Source: Janibacter sp. A1S7
GTDB taxonomy: Bacteria; Actinomycetota; Actinomycetes; Actinomycetales; Dermatophilaceae
DNA: 64,000 nt
NCBI RefSeq assembly: GCF_037198315.1
Contig: NZ_CP144913.1
Location: 372,001-436,000, forward strand
Direction of reading: 5' to 3'
Every line of letters begins with the position of its first letter. Within the stretch, counting starts at the first letter, position 1. The notes below the pieces were generated by a model. That model had not been told where the DNA came from. It saw only the letters and a program-made list of their open reading frames with translations, and ran no database searches. This document shows positions 32,669 to 40,682 of this stretch, one piece after another. The position numbers and the translations under genes are program-made.

Positions 32669-32745
32669 AAGATCGGCCAGGTACCGCGGTCGATGGGCTA
32701 TCGGGCGCCACGTCTCAACGCCGTCGCCGCAGTTACGCTGCGGGT

Positions 32746-32943
32746 ATGACCGCATGGAGCCGTTACCTGTTCGGCGCCTCGATGACTTTCGGTTGGGGCG
32801 TGCTGCTGCTCGCTGAGCAGCTGCCGGCGTGGTTAGGGCCCGTGTCGATCTTCGTCATGGTCCTGGCCGCTTCTGCGTTCCTGACCTGCTCCGTCCTCGA
32901 ACACTGGTGCAGGCGCAGGGCTGTCGGGACCGTGGAGCAGTAG
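32746..32943 (+). CDS. Small membrane protein, hypothetical
   Basis: 65 aa. Two hydrophobic segments (YLFGASMTFGWGVLLLAEQLP and GPVSIFVMVLAASAFLTCSVL) are followed by a basic tail. No strong ribosome site is seen upstream of ATG 32746 (GTTACGCTGCGGGTATG), so translation could be leaderless. No family recognised. Confidence 0.45.
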   Translation: MTAWSRYLFGASMTFGWGVLLLAEQLPAWLGPVSIFVMVLAASAFLTCSVLEHWCRRRAVGTVEQ

Positions 32944-33083
32944 CCCTCCGTAGCTCAGGTGGCCCCTCTCTCGGTCGTGACATTCAGAACCGGGCGCCGC
33001 CGACGTCCACGCCATCGGCGCTCAATGCCCTGTAAGGGATCCCTGACCGATCATCGTTGCTCGACGGGGGCGCCGCGAAGTTC

Positions 33084-33629
33084 TCAGAGGGCGATCAATC
33101 CGGCGGCGATGTTAACGACGGCATGCAGGATGGCACCGGGAACGAACGACCTGGTCTTGTGTCGCAGCCATCCCAGCAGCCATCCCGTGAGGAACTGCAC
33201 GGGCAGGATCGGCAGCAAGCGGGCATCGATCAGCAGGAGTGGAAGGTGCGGGAGAAGGAAGATCACCGCCTGCAGGAGGTTTCCCCAAAGGAAACCGAGC
33301 CGCCGCATCAGCACCCCGGCCAGCAAGCCGCGGAAGAAGACTTCCTCACCCAGGGCGCGCAGGATCACCCCGATCGCGACGCCAACCGAGGTCAACTGCG
33401 CGATGGAGACGCCGGGGGCCTGGAGCACCTCTGCCGGGATGAGAGCTGTCGACAACCACGCTGTCAGAAGCAATAGGGGTAGCAGCAACAGCGCCCACCC
33501 GTAGGCTGCCATCGAGCCCGTCGAGGCGCCCAGCCGGTCCCACGCTGACGTGAACGTCCCGCCCGGCCTGCGCGACTGCACGAGGACGTACACGAGCGCA
33601 GGAGCGCAGAGCAAAAGGAATTCCGCCAC
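33084..33629 (-). CDS. CPBP family intramembrane metalloprotease
   Basis: 181 aa, about six TM helices. The family motifs are present: [16 protein letters not shown] (EExxxR), the second motif with [10 protein letters not shown] (His), and [12 protein letters not shown] (HxxxN). CPBP (Abi/Rce1-like) proteases process prenylated or bacteriocin-related peptides and some provide self-immunity to bacteriocins. It is single cargo with no bacteriocin gene in view. Length is somewhat short for the family, with a compact N-terminus. Confidence 0.85.
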   Translation of the reverse strand: MAEFLLLCAPALVYVLVQSRRPGGTFTSAWDRLGASTGSMAAYGWALLLLPLLLLTAWLSTALIPAEVLQAPGVSIAQLTSVGVAIGVILRALGEEVFFRGLLAGVLMRRLGFLWGNLLQAVIFLLPHLPLLLIDARLLPILPVQFLTGWLLGWLRHKTRSFVPGAILHAVVNIAAGLIAL

Positions 33630-33844
33630 CGCGTCAGCCTACGGAAACCCAAGCGCCCCGCCACAGGCTGTATTCGACGACCCTCCCCAGGCGGGGATCC
33701 TCTAATGGCCCCGGTGCCTGCGGCGGGGGCCTGAACCCGGCGGCCGGGCCAAGTGCTCACCTCCACAGTCACTCGCGGCGGCTGGACGCGCCCGTGTCCG
33801 GCCATCCTTGGCGCGTGGTGACGGTCCTGTTGCAGACTCAGGGC

Positions 33845-34381
33845 ATGGAATGGTCGCGCGACGGGCTGAGCGCCGTGGGCTTCGAAGGGTTCGTCCATTT
33901 CGTCGACCTGCCTGCCGCACGCGTACCTCGCGGACCAGGGGTGTACGTCGTGCTGCGCGAGCAATCGGAGGGCCCCACCTTCCTTGATATCAGCCCCGCG
34001 GGTTGGTTCAAGGGCAAGGACCCCTCCGTCACGCGGGAGCTCCTTGAAGCGGCTTGGGTAGACGGAGCGCACGTTCTCTACATCGGCAAGGCAGGCGCCG
34101 GGGCGTCCGGCAGGCGAGGGTTGTCGACGCGCCTCGATGAGTTCCGTAAGCACGGCGCCGGCGTCCCTGTCGGGCACTGGGGTGGGAGGTACATCTGGCA
34201 GTTGGCCGAGAGCTCGATCTTCCGCGTGGCCTGGCTCGAAACGGCCGACGATGACCCGGAAGACGTCGAGTCTGAGCTGATCACACGGTTCGTCTCCGAC
34301 TGGGGGAAGCGCCCATTCGCAAACAGGAAGGCTGGTCGGATACGGAGGACAGATCAGTCCGTAGGCGGCGGAATGGGCTAG
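33845..34381 (+). CDS. GIY-YIG nuclease-domain protein
   Basis: 178 aa from ATG 33845. [11 protein letters not shown] supplies the GIY-like strand and [25 protein letters not shown] the YIG strand with the downstream Arg helix. [21 protein letters not shown] continues the fold with the acidic residue expected of the metal-binding Glu, and [15 protein letters not shown] resembles the C-terminal Asn motif. The domain would cleave DNA with a Tyr/metal mechanism. Single-domain GIY-YIG proteins occur in homing, repair and anti-phage contexts; here it is island cargo. Confidence 0.78.
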   Translation: MEWSRDGLSAVGFEGFVHFVDLPAARVPRGPGVYVVLREQSEGPTFLDISPAGWFKGKDPSVTRELLEAAWVDGAHVLYIGKAGAGASGRRGLSTRLDEFRKHGAGVPVGHWGGRYIWQLAESSIFRVAWLETADDDPEDVESELITRFVSDWGKRPFANRKAGRIRRTDQSVGGGMG

Positions 34382-34613
34382 GTCCGTAGGCCGCAAGCGG
34401 AAGGTCTCGCAGGACGCCGCAACGGCGGGGTCACGGCGCAGCCTCCGACGGATGGCAGGCATGTTCGGGCATGCGGGAAGACGAAACGGCAGTGGGATCC
34501 CCGGGCCGGATGGGAAGCTCGTTCCCGGGGCCGCCACCTCGTCTGTCGCCTCGATAACGGCCTGACGACAACCCAGCCCCAGGTATCTCGACTCAACGGT
34601 CGGTCCCAACGGT

Positions 34614-35732
34614 TCACCCTCGTGGGAACTTCTCGATCGCATCACCGCAAAGGGCCACCAGGCCGCTACCCACCAGGCAGACCAACTCGCAGAAGTCGTT
34701 GAGCTCCGGCTCAAACCCGCCGTGGGTGGCCCCCGCGAGGTCAATCAGCGTTTCGAATGTCGGCCGCGCAACCGTCTCAATGAATCGCTCCGTCGGCCCA
34801 CCGAGCCATTGACCGTCCTCCAAGAGGAGGGTGCCGCCGATGCCGCCGGAGTCCCCGTGCACGATGCCGTGCGCGCTCGCTACGAGAAGACGACGGTGCC
34901 CCAGGTCGGCGAGCTTCTCCAACGCGTTCATGCTTGGTCGCGCCCGGCGTCCCTTCACATTCGTCGCCATCAGGGGAATGGCCCAGCCGTAAGGCTCGCG
35001 GAACTTCGAGCTCGCGTCGGACACATCGTGGGTCTGCTCGAGCGCGGCAGCCTTCTTTGAGCGCAACGACAGTTCTGCAGGCGCGACCGGCCCAACGCCG
35101 TGCTCGCCGAAGTAAGCCGCGAGCCGTCGCGTCTGGACCACGAACCCGTGATCCAGATACCGCTGCGCGAGCGACGCATCGCCTTCGGCAATGATTATGG
35201 CCGTGACCGCGGCCTCGTGGAGCGCGCGCCAACGGGCGGCACCACCGGACCAAAATCCTGCGTGAAGCAAGACCTGAATCTCTTGCAACACGATGAGAGC
35301 GTTGAACTGCTGCAGTGCGAGCACGACGCGCACCGGCTGATGCGCGTCGTTGGGATCGGCCGCGTCGACCTCGTCGAGGCGCTTCAGCATCATGAGCCCG
35401 TTCTGTCCCATGGCAAAGATCGCGGCGTCGAGGGCGGCCAGCCCTTCGCTCCATCGCTTGCTGATGGCGTGGCTCACCTCAGCCGCATCGGCACGCCGCT
35501 TCTCCCGAGAGTCGGCCGCCGAGCTCAGCGTGTCTTGCGCCATCCCCGCGGCGTTATCACCCAAGAACTCGCGGAGCTCAGCAAGCGTGTCGAACCTAGG
35601 CACGACACCCATCTTCCTGGACGAGTGCTGGTCTCGCAGCCGCGCACCATCCGACCAGCGATTATCCACCGATATCAGCCGCGGGCCACCCGGGCCCTTG
35701 CGTTCGACGCGCTGGTTCACTTCATCCCACAT
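34614..35732 (-). CDS. DUF5677 domain protein
   Basis: 372 aa, largely helical. The middle part FWSGGAARWRALHEAAVTAIIIAEGDASLAQRYLDHGFV is characteristic of DUF5677, with conserved Arg/His/Asp residues. RSKKAAALEQTHD and PYGWAIPL follow, and FETLIDLAGATHGGFEP precedes the C-terminus. The N-terminal 130 residues are a separate helical segment (ADSREKRRADAAEVSHAISKRW). The biochemical role of DUF5677 is unknown; members recur in mobile islands. It is followed on the same strand side by a serine recombinase gene, but about 100 bp separates them. Confidence 0.7.
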   Translation of the reverse strand: MWDEVNQRVERKGPGGPRLISVDNRWSDGARLRDQHSSRKMGVVPRFDTLAELREFLGDNAAGMAQDTLSSAADSREKRRADAAEVSHAISKRWSEGLAALDAAIFAMGQNGLMMLKRLDEVDAADPNDAHQPVRVVLALQQFNALIVLQEIQVLLHAGFWSGGAARWRALHEAAVTAIIIAEGDASLAQRYLDHGFVVQTRRLAAYFGEHGVGPVAPAELSLRSKKAAALEQTHDVSDASSKFREPYGWAIPLMATNVKGRRARPSMNALEKLADLGHRRLLVASAHGIVHGDSGGIGGTLLLEDGQWLGGPTERFIETVARPTFETLIDLAGATHGGFEPELNDFCELVCLVGSGLVALCGDAIEKFPRG

Positions 35733-35837
35733 ACGGAACCTCTTACGGCAATGGCGCGTTGCGTGACCGGGTCCGTCGAGATCGGATCGTCGGCGTCCCG
35801 TGATGGACGCGGTTGCGGGACGCCGACGAGGTGGCGA

Positions 35838-36452
35838 TCAGCGTCGTGCGGAGGCGTCAGCGAATTCTGCCTTCGCAGCGGTGCGTTGGCGCTCAATGGC
35901 GCGATAGACGGTGGAGCGGCCGATGCCGAACAGTTCGGCTACCTCGAGGGTGCTGTACTCGCCGCTGTGCACCAGCGACACAAGGTGCGCCTCCTGCTTG
36001 CGGCTCAGCTTGGGCTGCTTGCCCTTGAGTCGACCCTTGGCTTTGGCGACCTTCATGCCCTCAACCGTGCGTAGCCGGATCAGGTCGGACTCGAATTCGG
36101 CGACCATGGCCAAGACGTTGAACAGCAGTCGCCCGACGGCGTCGGTGGGGTCGTAGACCGACCCGCCAAGCGAGAGGCTGATCTGTCGGGTGGTGAGCTC
36201 GTCGGCGATCGCGCGAGCGTCGGGCAGGGACCGGGCCAGGCGGTCGAGCTTGGTCACCACCAGCGTGTCCCCCGCGCGGCAGGCGGCCAGTGCCTCGCGG
36301 AGTCCGGGACGCTCGCGGTTGGTGCCGGTCAGACCGTGATCGACGTAGATCCGCTCGGCCTCGACACCGAGGCTAAGCAGCCCGTCGCGTTGGGCGGTCA
36401 GGTCTTGTTGATCGGTGGAGCATCGGGCGTACCCGACAAGTAGTGCGCTCAT
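35838..36452 (-). CDS. Serine recombinase/resolvase
   Basis: 204 aa from ATG 36452. The catalytic domain has LVGYARCSTDQQDLTAQRD with the nucleophilic Ser, HGLTGTNRERPGLREAL, LVVTKLDRLARSLPDARAIADEL and GRLLFNVLAMVAEFESDLI. A linker with KAKGRLKGKQPKLS leads to a C-terminal HTH (YSTLEVAELFGIGRSTVYRAI). It is a Tn3/Hin-type resolvase/invertase of standard length. No partner transposase or inverted repeats are seen, so it may be a relic of a Tn3-like element or an invertase whose site is not evident. Confidence 0.92.
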   Translation of the reverse strand: MSALLVGYARCSTDQQDLTAQRDGLLSLGVEAERIYVDHGLTGTNRERPGLREALAACRAGDTLVVTKLDRLARSLPDARAIADELTTRQISLSLGGSVYDPTDAVGRLLFNVLAMVAEFESDLIRLRTVEGMKVAKAKGRLKGKQPKLSRKQEAHLVSLVHSGEYSTLEVAELFGIGRSTVYRAIERQRTAAKAEFADASARR

Positions 36453-36611
36453 GGCGCGCCTCCCAGGAGTGGGCCCTGCCGGGCGCGGATGCGACCGGCT
36501 CGGGCATCGGACAGTGCCCGACACCACCAGCGACTGCCTTTCTTTCCCGGCCCGCAAGTACCGTCACTTCACTCCTTCCCTGGGCTCGCCTTTCGTAATA
36601 CGATTTTGGCT

Positions 36612-36845
36612 ATGGTTGGCGAACAGCAGATCGAGCAATGGGCGGACGAGGCGGAGGCTGGCTACGACGTCGAGGCGATGAAACGCCGCGGACGCGGTCG
36701 GCCGGGGCGTGGCGCCGAGCCGATGCAGGTCGTTGCCGTACGCCTCACAGCGGAAGAGCTCGCCGCGGTTGACGCGATCGCCGAGCGAGAGCACATCTCG
36801 AGATCCGAAGCAATCCGCCGGGCGCTGGCCAGCTCCGCGGCGTGA
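36612..36845 (+). CDS. Ribbon-helix-helix antitoxin-like protein
   Basis: 77 aa from ATG 36612, just after a -10-like TAATAC (36595-36600), so probably leaderless or nearly so. An N-terminal acidic helix (EQQIEQWADEAEAGYD) and a basic RRGRGRPGRG linker lead to a C-terminal RHH motif (VVAVRLTAEELAAVDAIAEREHISRSEAIRRAL). It overlaps the next gene by 4 bp (GTGA), the classic antitoxin-toxin order. RHH antitoxins bind their promoter and neutralise the partner. Confidence 0.78.
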   Translation: MVGEQQIEQWADEAEAGYDVEAMKRRGRGRPGRGAEPMQVVAVRLTAEELAAVDAIAEREHISRSEAIRRALASSAA

Positions 36846-37084
36846 AGGTCCACAACAGCGCGCTCAGACAGGGGGTGCTCCCAGAGGACGCAGTGCAGGC
36901 CGCCGACTGGCCGCTATGGGTCGAACCGATTGATGACGAGGATTGGCCGCACCGCGAACTACGGCTCGGCTTCGACACCCAAGCCCACCTACTCGAGATC
37001 GTCGTCCTGAACTTTGAAAGCGGCGACGAGATGGTCATCCACGCCATGCCGGCCCGTAAGCAGTACTGGGATCTCCTTCCCTGA
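36842..37084 (+). CDS. Toxin-like partner of RHH protein
   Basis: 80 aa from GTG 36842, translationally coupled to the RHH gene. The protein begins MKVHNSALRQGVLPEDAVQAADWP and has RELRLGFDTQAHLLEIVVLNFESGDEMVIHAMPARKQY. That arrangement recalls BrnT/RelE-superfamily toxins, in which the gene-product start ..HGV..EDI and the C-terminal IHAMPARKKY block are typical. A BrnT-like mRNA interferase activity is inferred, not demonstrated. The two genes have their own promoter within the island. Confidence 0.65.
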   Translation: MKVHNSALRQGVLPEDAVQAADWPLWVEPIDDEDWPHRELRLGFDTQAHLLEIVVLNFESGDEMVIHAMPARKQYWDLLP

Positions 37085-37146
37085 ACTGGCGGCTCACGCA
37101 CCCACAAGCGGATCCCGATCTGCACGCGAACTGGTAGACAGGGCCG

Positions 37147-37386
37147 ATGCGCTGTCCGAACTGTGGAACTGACATGCTCTCTGGCTGGCTGGCCATGTGG
37201 AATCCGATACTCGGCCAGAAGGTGCGGTGGCAGCCGGCCAAACCGCAGTGGCGGCGATTGCTGGTTCCTGAAGAATCGGCCGTCGTTCTACGTGCCAAGG
37301 TTGGCGGCAAAGACGCACGGAAGGCGTATCGGTGCGCATCGTGTTCAACGACCGTCGTGTCCGCTGACGACAGTTACGACGAGTAG
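37147..37386 (+). CDS. DUF6487-like zinc-ribbon protein
   Basis: 79 aa. MRCPNCGTDMLSGWL at the start and YRCASCSTTVVS near the end give two CxxC knuckles around a Trp-rich middle (GQKVRWQPAKPQWRRLL), as in the DUF6487 zinc-ribbon family. Function unknown. Confidence 0.65.
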   Translation: MRCPNCGTDMLSGWLAMWNPILGQKVRWQPAKPQWRRLLVPEESAVVLRAKVGGKDARKAYRCASCSTTVVSADDSYDE

Positions 37387-37492
37387 CCGAGCCTGTCCCG
37401 CCGGATCACTAACCAAGAAGCCCTTTGTGGGCCTCCGGTAGAGGACCGGGCAGCGGCGAGGGCTGCTACGTCAGCACAAGGTCCGACTCGTC

Positions 37493-37681
37493 GTGTGCGC
37501 GCAATCAAGGGGTGACGCCATCGCGACCCAACAGGTCGACAGACTCGCGCCAATCTTCTTGCTCGCTCTCATCGGGGCGGGGACGCTCATGATCCTGTCG
37601 GCACGCACGTCCAGCCGAGAGACGCTGCGGAGTCGGCTCCCCAAGAACCAGAGCGAAGATGACGGCGAGGTGTCTCAGTGA
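37493..37681 (+). CDS. Possible small membrane protein
   Basis: 62 aa from GTG 37493 with one hydrophobic segment (LAPIFLLALIGAGTLMIL) and a polar acidic tail. There is no clear ribosome site and no family match. It is listed only because of the TM segment. Confidence 0.28.
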   Translation: MCAQSRGDAIATQQVDRLAPIFLLALIGAGTLMILSARTSSRETLRSRLPKNQSEDDGEVSQ

Positions 37682-37725
37682 CCACGTCGGTTGGAGCGAG
37701 ATGGCGCATGCCAGCCAGGCGTGGG

Positions 37726-38295
37726 TCAGCCGAGCGGCGATTCCAGCACGGTGGGCTTGTAGACGAACTGCTGCACGCGGCCGTCGAACAGGCGCGAGTC
37801 CACCAGTTCCAGGTCGATGTCGGGCAGGTCGGCCAGCACCGGGTCCGCCCCCGAGATGCCGGTGATGATGGGGAAGACAGTCACTTCCAAGCGGTCGACT
37901 AGTCCGGCGGCAAGAAGGGCACGGTTCATATTGATGCTGCCGTGTGAACGCAACGGTACGGACGATTCGGCCTTCAGGCGAGGCACGACGACAAGGGCGT
38001 CTTCGGCTTCCAGTGTGGAGTTGTCCCAACCTAGGGGTTCGGTCATCGAGCGGGAGATCACCACCTTGTCCCGTGCGGTCAGGGCGCTGAACTCGCGGGT
38101 CTCGACCATCTGAGAGGCGAATCGGGCCATGGCCCGGTAGGTGTTCGCGCCAAACACGAGCGTCTCGTTGGTACCTGCGAAGTAGGTGCGGTACCTGTAC
38201 TCGACTAGTTCGGGTCCTTCCTTACCCCAGAAGGCGATGGGACCGGTGCCAAACCCATCGAGTGTCATGAACATGTCAGCGGTGTAGGTCGCCAC
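37726..38295 (-). CDS. Dihydrofolate reductase-like (RibD C-terminal) family protein
   Basis: 189 aa from GTG 38295, preceded on the minus strand by CAGGAGAC; longer in-frame starts lack a ribosome site. ATYTADMFMTLDGFG opens the reductase fold. TLVFGANTYRAMARF, KVVISRSMTEPLGWDNSTL and the C-terminal SINMNRALLAAGLVDRLEVTVFPIITG with DGRVQQFVYKP are typical of the YwjB/YyaP-type DHFR-like family. These bind NADPH and a pterin or riboflavin-like substrate, but the true substrates are mostly unknown. Single cargo gene. Confidence 0.85.
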   Translation of the reverse strand: MATYTADMFMTLDGFGTGPIAFWGKEGPELVEYRYRTYFAGTNETLVFGANTYRAMARFASQMVETREFSALTARDKVVISRSMTEPLGWDNSTLEAEDALVVVPRLKAESSVPLRSHGSINMNRALLAAGLVDRLEVTVFPIITGISGADPVLADLPDIDLELVDSRLFDGRVQQFVYKPTVLESPLG

Positions 38296-38528
38296 GCAGG
38301 TCTCCTGAAGGTTGTTGAGGTCATTCCCATTCTCACCCGCGGGAGCTTCAGAACTCATCGCGGACGCGCACGAGGTGCGAACATGGCCAGCAGGAGAGCG
38401 AAGCCAAGAATGTGCCTCAGTGACGACCCCGAAGCGTCCCGTTACGCAATCCTCCAACGGTGGGTTCTGTTGCACGGGCAAGCGGCCATCTCGTTGTGGC
38501 GAGGCGGACCAGCCTGCGCTGCGATGTA

Positions 38529-39047
38529 ATGAGTGGCATGTCTAGTTTTGACCTTCTCGCTACCGAGCGGCTTCTCCTCCCCCCGCTGTCGGTCGAGGAC
38601 ACGGATGCCTTGGCGGCGGTCTACAGCGATCCGCAGGTCGCTCAGTATGTCGGGGGCGATCGACTTACTCCAGAAGCGATCGGCCTTCAAGTGGCCGATT
38701 TCACCCACGAGTGGCAAGAACGCGGCTACGGGCAGAGCGCAGTCATTCGCCGCGAGGACGGTCGGTTTCTGGGTCGCATCGGACTGCACTTCTGGCCCAA
38801 CTGGGAAGAGACCGAACTCGGTTACGTCCTCTCCCGCGAGGCCCAAGGTCAAGGACTCGCCACCGAAGGGTGTCGAGCCTGGATCGACTGGACGAGACGG
38901 AACCGCACCATCCGTTCGCTCATCGCCAACATTCACCCGGAGAACACGGCCTCGATTCACCTGGCCACCAAGCTGGGCTTCACCTTCGACAGGAACGATC
39001 AGACGCCGTCCGGCGTCCCGACCCTGATATTCCGGCTCGACGTGTGA
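38529..39047 (+). CDS. GNAT N-acetyltransferase, RimJ/RimL-like
   Basis: 172 aa from ATG 38529 (ATG 38538 also possible). LATERLLLPPLSVEDTDALAAVYSDP is a RimJ/RimL-type start. AVIRREDGRFLGRIGLHF, ETELGYVLSREAQGQGLATEG (acetyl-CoA loop) and LIANIHPENTASIHLATKLGF complete the fold. Substrate unknown. It is divergent from the DHFR-like gene. Confidence 0.85.
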   Translation: MSGMSSFDLLATERLLLPPLSVEDTDALAAVYSDPQVAQYVGGDRLTPEAIGLQVADFTHEWQERGYGQSAVIRREDGRFLGRIGLHFWPNWEETELGYVLSREAQGQGLATEGCRAWIDWTRRNRTIRSLIANIHPENTASIHLATKLGFTFDRNDQTPSGVPTLIFRLDV

Positions 39048-39215
39048 CCAGCAGGTCACAGGCGTACCACGAGTCTATGGACCTATCGATTAGCGGGATG
39101 ATCTGAGAGCTGCTCAATGGCGCGGCGACTACCCCTACGGGACAGTTACCGTAGTCGCATAGTCTGCTCAGGCAGTCTTCTGTGTAAGTTCAGTCGCGCG
39201 AAGGTGAGGGACGTC

Positions 39216-40343
39216 ATGAGCCAGTCCAGACAACCGCGGGCTAACCCCAAGCCGCTGCCGCCCACAGTGTCCATTTACCAGAATCCTGACTACGTGGAAG
39301 GCATCCTCCAGCAGACGTATGGACAGCCGCTGCTGACGGAGTTCGCCAACGAGGCCCGCAGCGAGCACGGGAATTCGCAGGACACGACCGCGGGTGGGAA
39401 GGCCAAGGTGGGCCTGGCTGCGAAATTCCCTGGCTTGTTCGCTGGTGACGCAGCCGTGGAGGCCGACTATGAGAGACGGCTTGGAAGCCAGCAGTTGACA
39501 GGCAGCACGGCGACGTCAAGAGCTCACTACACCCAGCCGTACTACCTGCACGTCGTTCGGTCCGTGCTCCGCCAGACCGGCCTGATCCAAGATGTAAAAG
39601 GTAGAGCCGACGCAGCCAACTTGCGACCAGGTGAGTTTGTCGAGTTTTCAGCATCATTCACGCCGAGCCAGGTCGTCGCATTGCTCGACATCGTCACGCC
39701 GGACTTGGTGGAGCAGATCGTCCGAAGGAACGGGTTCACCGAGGGTATGCGCTCCTTCCAGGGCGGTACCGTGGAGAAGGTGCAGGAGTTCAAACTGCGC
39801 CTCGACGGGGACATGGACACTTGGGGTGCGATAGGACGATCGGCGACGGAGGCGGTGCGAGCCGATTTCCGCAGCGCGAAGACTCGTGAGCTCTACGGGC
39901 AGATCGGGGAAGGCGACGACCTGCTCACGTTTATCACTATGTGCGATGTCGAGCACTTCGTTGTGGAAGACGAGGATCGTATCCTCGACGGCCATTTCAC
40001 TGTGCTCGGGAAGGTAGCTGGACCGCTGATGCAGGATGAACCGATCCTGTCGCGGAACAAGGTACTGGAGAGGATGCGTCCCGAGGCTGTGGATGAGCTG
40101 GTACGGGTCATGAACGAGTCCGTGCAGGAGCAGACTGAGAAGATCAGCGCGCTGACTCAGGCCGATGATGAGGAGACGAGCGAATCGGCTGCAGCAGCCG
40201 ATCGAGTGGACCTCGATGGCGACGGGGACGAGGGGCATGACGAGGACGACGGCATGGCTGCGGCCGACCTGTTCAACTTCACCCTCGACTCACGAGTTGC
40301 GGGGGCGTCCGTGCGGGTCATACCTGTTGCCGTCTACCTTTGA
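39216..40343 (+). CDS. DUF6414-like protein
   Basis: 375 aa from ATG 39216 with GGTGAGGG upstream. VSIYQNPDYVEGILQQTYGQPL at the start matches the YLD..YV.S.LAQ.. opening of DUF6414-type proteins. A Gly-rich middle (TTAGGKAKVGLAAKFPGLFAG) comes next, then GEFVEFSASFTPSQVVALLDIV and DGHFTVLGKVAGPLMQDEPI, as expected for the family. An acidic linker (DLDGDGDEGHDEDDG) precedes a final short domain. Molecular function is unknown; homologues are scattered in islands of diverse bacteria, and a defence role is only a hypothesis. The gene stands alone before the 2-kb IS. Confidence 0.6.
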   Translation: MSQSRQPRANPKPLPPTVSIYQNPDYVEGILQQTYGQPLLTEFANEARSEHGNSQDTTAGGKAKVGLAAKFPGLFAGDAAVEADYERRLGSQQLTGSTATSRAHYTQPYYLHVVRSVLRQTGLIQDVKGRADAANLRPGEFVEFSASFTPSQVVALLDIVTPDLVEQIVRRNGFTEGMRSFQGGTVEKVQEFKLRLDGDMDTWGAIGRSATEAVRADFRSAKTRELYGQIGEGDDLLTFITMCDVEHFVVEDEDRILDGHFTVLGKVAGPLMQDEPILSRNKVLERMRPEAVDELVRVMNESVQEQTEKISALTQADDEETSESAAAADRVDLDGDGDEGHDEDDGMAAADLFNFTLDSRVAGASVRVIPVAVYL

Positions 40344-40682
40344 TCGGAACGCACAGCTGACGGTTGTTGCGCAACCCACCGTGCTGATCGCTGCGTGGTG
40401 CAGTCATGCTCGTCTCGGTTGAGGAACCACACGCGGTGAACCCGCAGGTCAGGGCGCGATCTCTGCCTCGGCATACGGGCGCCGTCCCGTAGCCCCCGTC
40501 CGCCCGTGCATCCCGGGACACGGGCGTCCTACGGAACGTCGAAGTTCGAGGATTCGGGCACGATGGTGAGGAGCAGCGTCTCACCATCGTGTCCCCTCCC
40601 ACGTCAGCGGCCTCCACTGCCCTGAAAGATCGTGCGGGGTCTACAGCACACACGAGTAGTTTTCGCGCGGGCGAAATCACAC
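40344..40682. other. Gene-free gap with two strong hairpins
   Basis: No gene is seen in about 340 bp. CGCCCGTG/CACGGGCG (40501-40508, 40519-40526) and GGGCACGATGGTGAG pairing with CTCACCATCGTGTCCC (40556-40570, 40580-40595, one bulge) are probable terminators after the DUF6414-like gene. Confidence 0.5.

Noticed and set aside
35838..36452. An invertible DNA switch driven by the serine recombinase
   Set aside because: No pair of inverted recombination sites flanking a promoter or gene was visible nearby.
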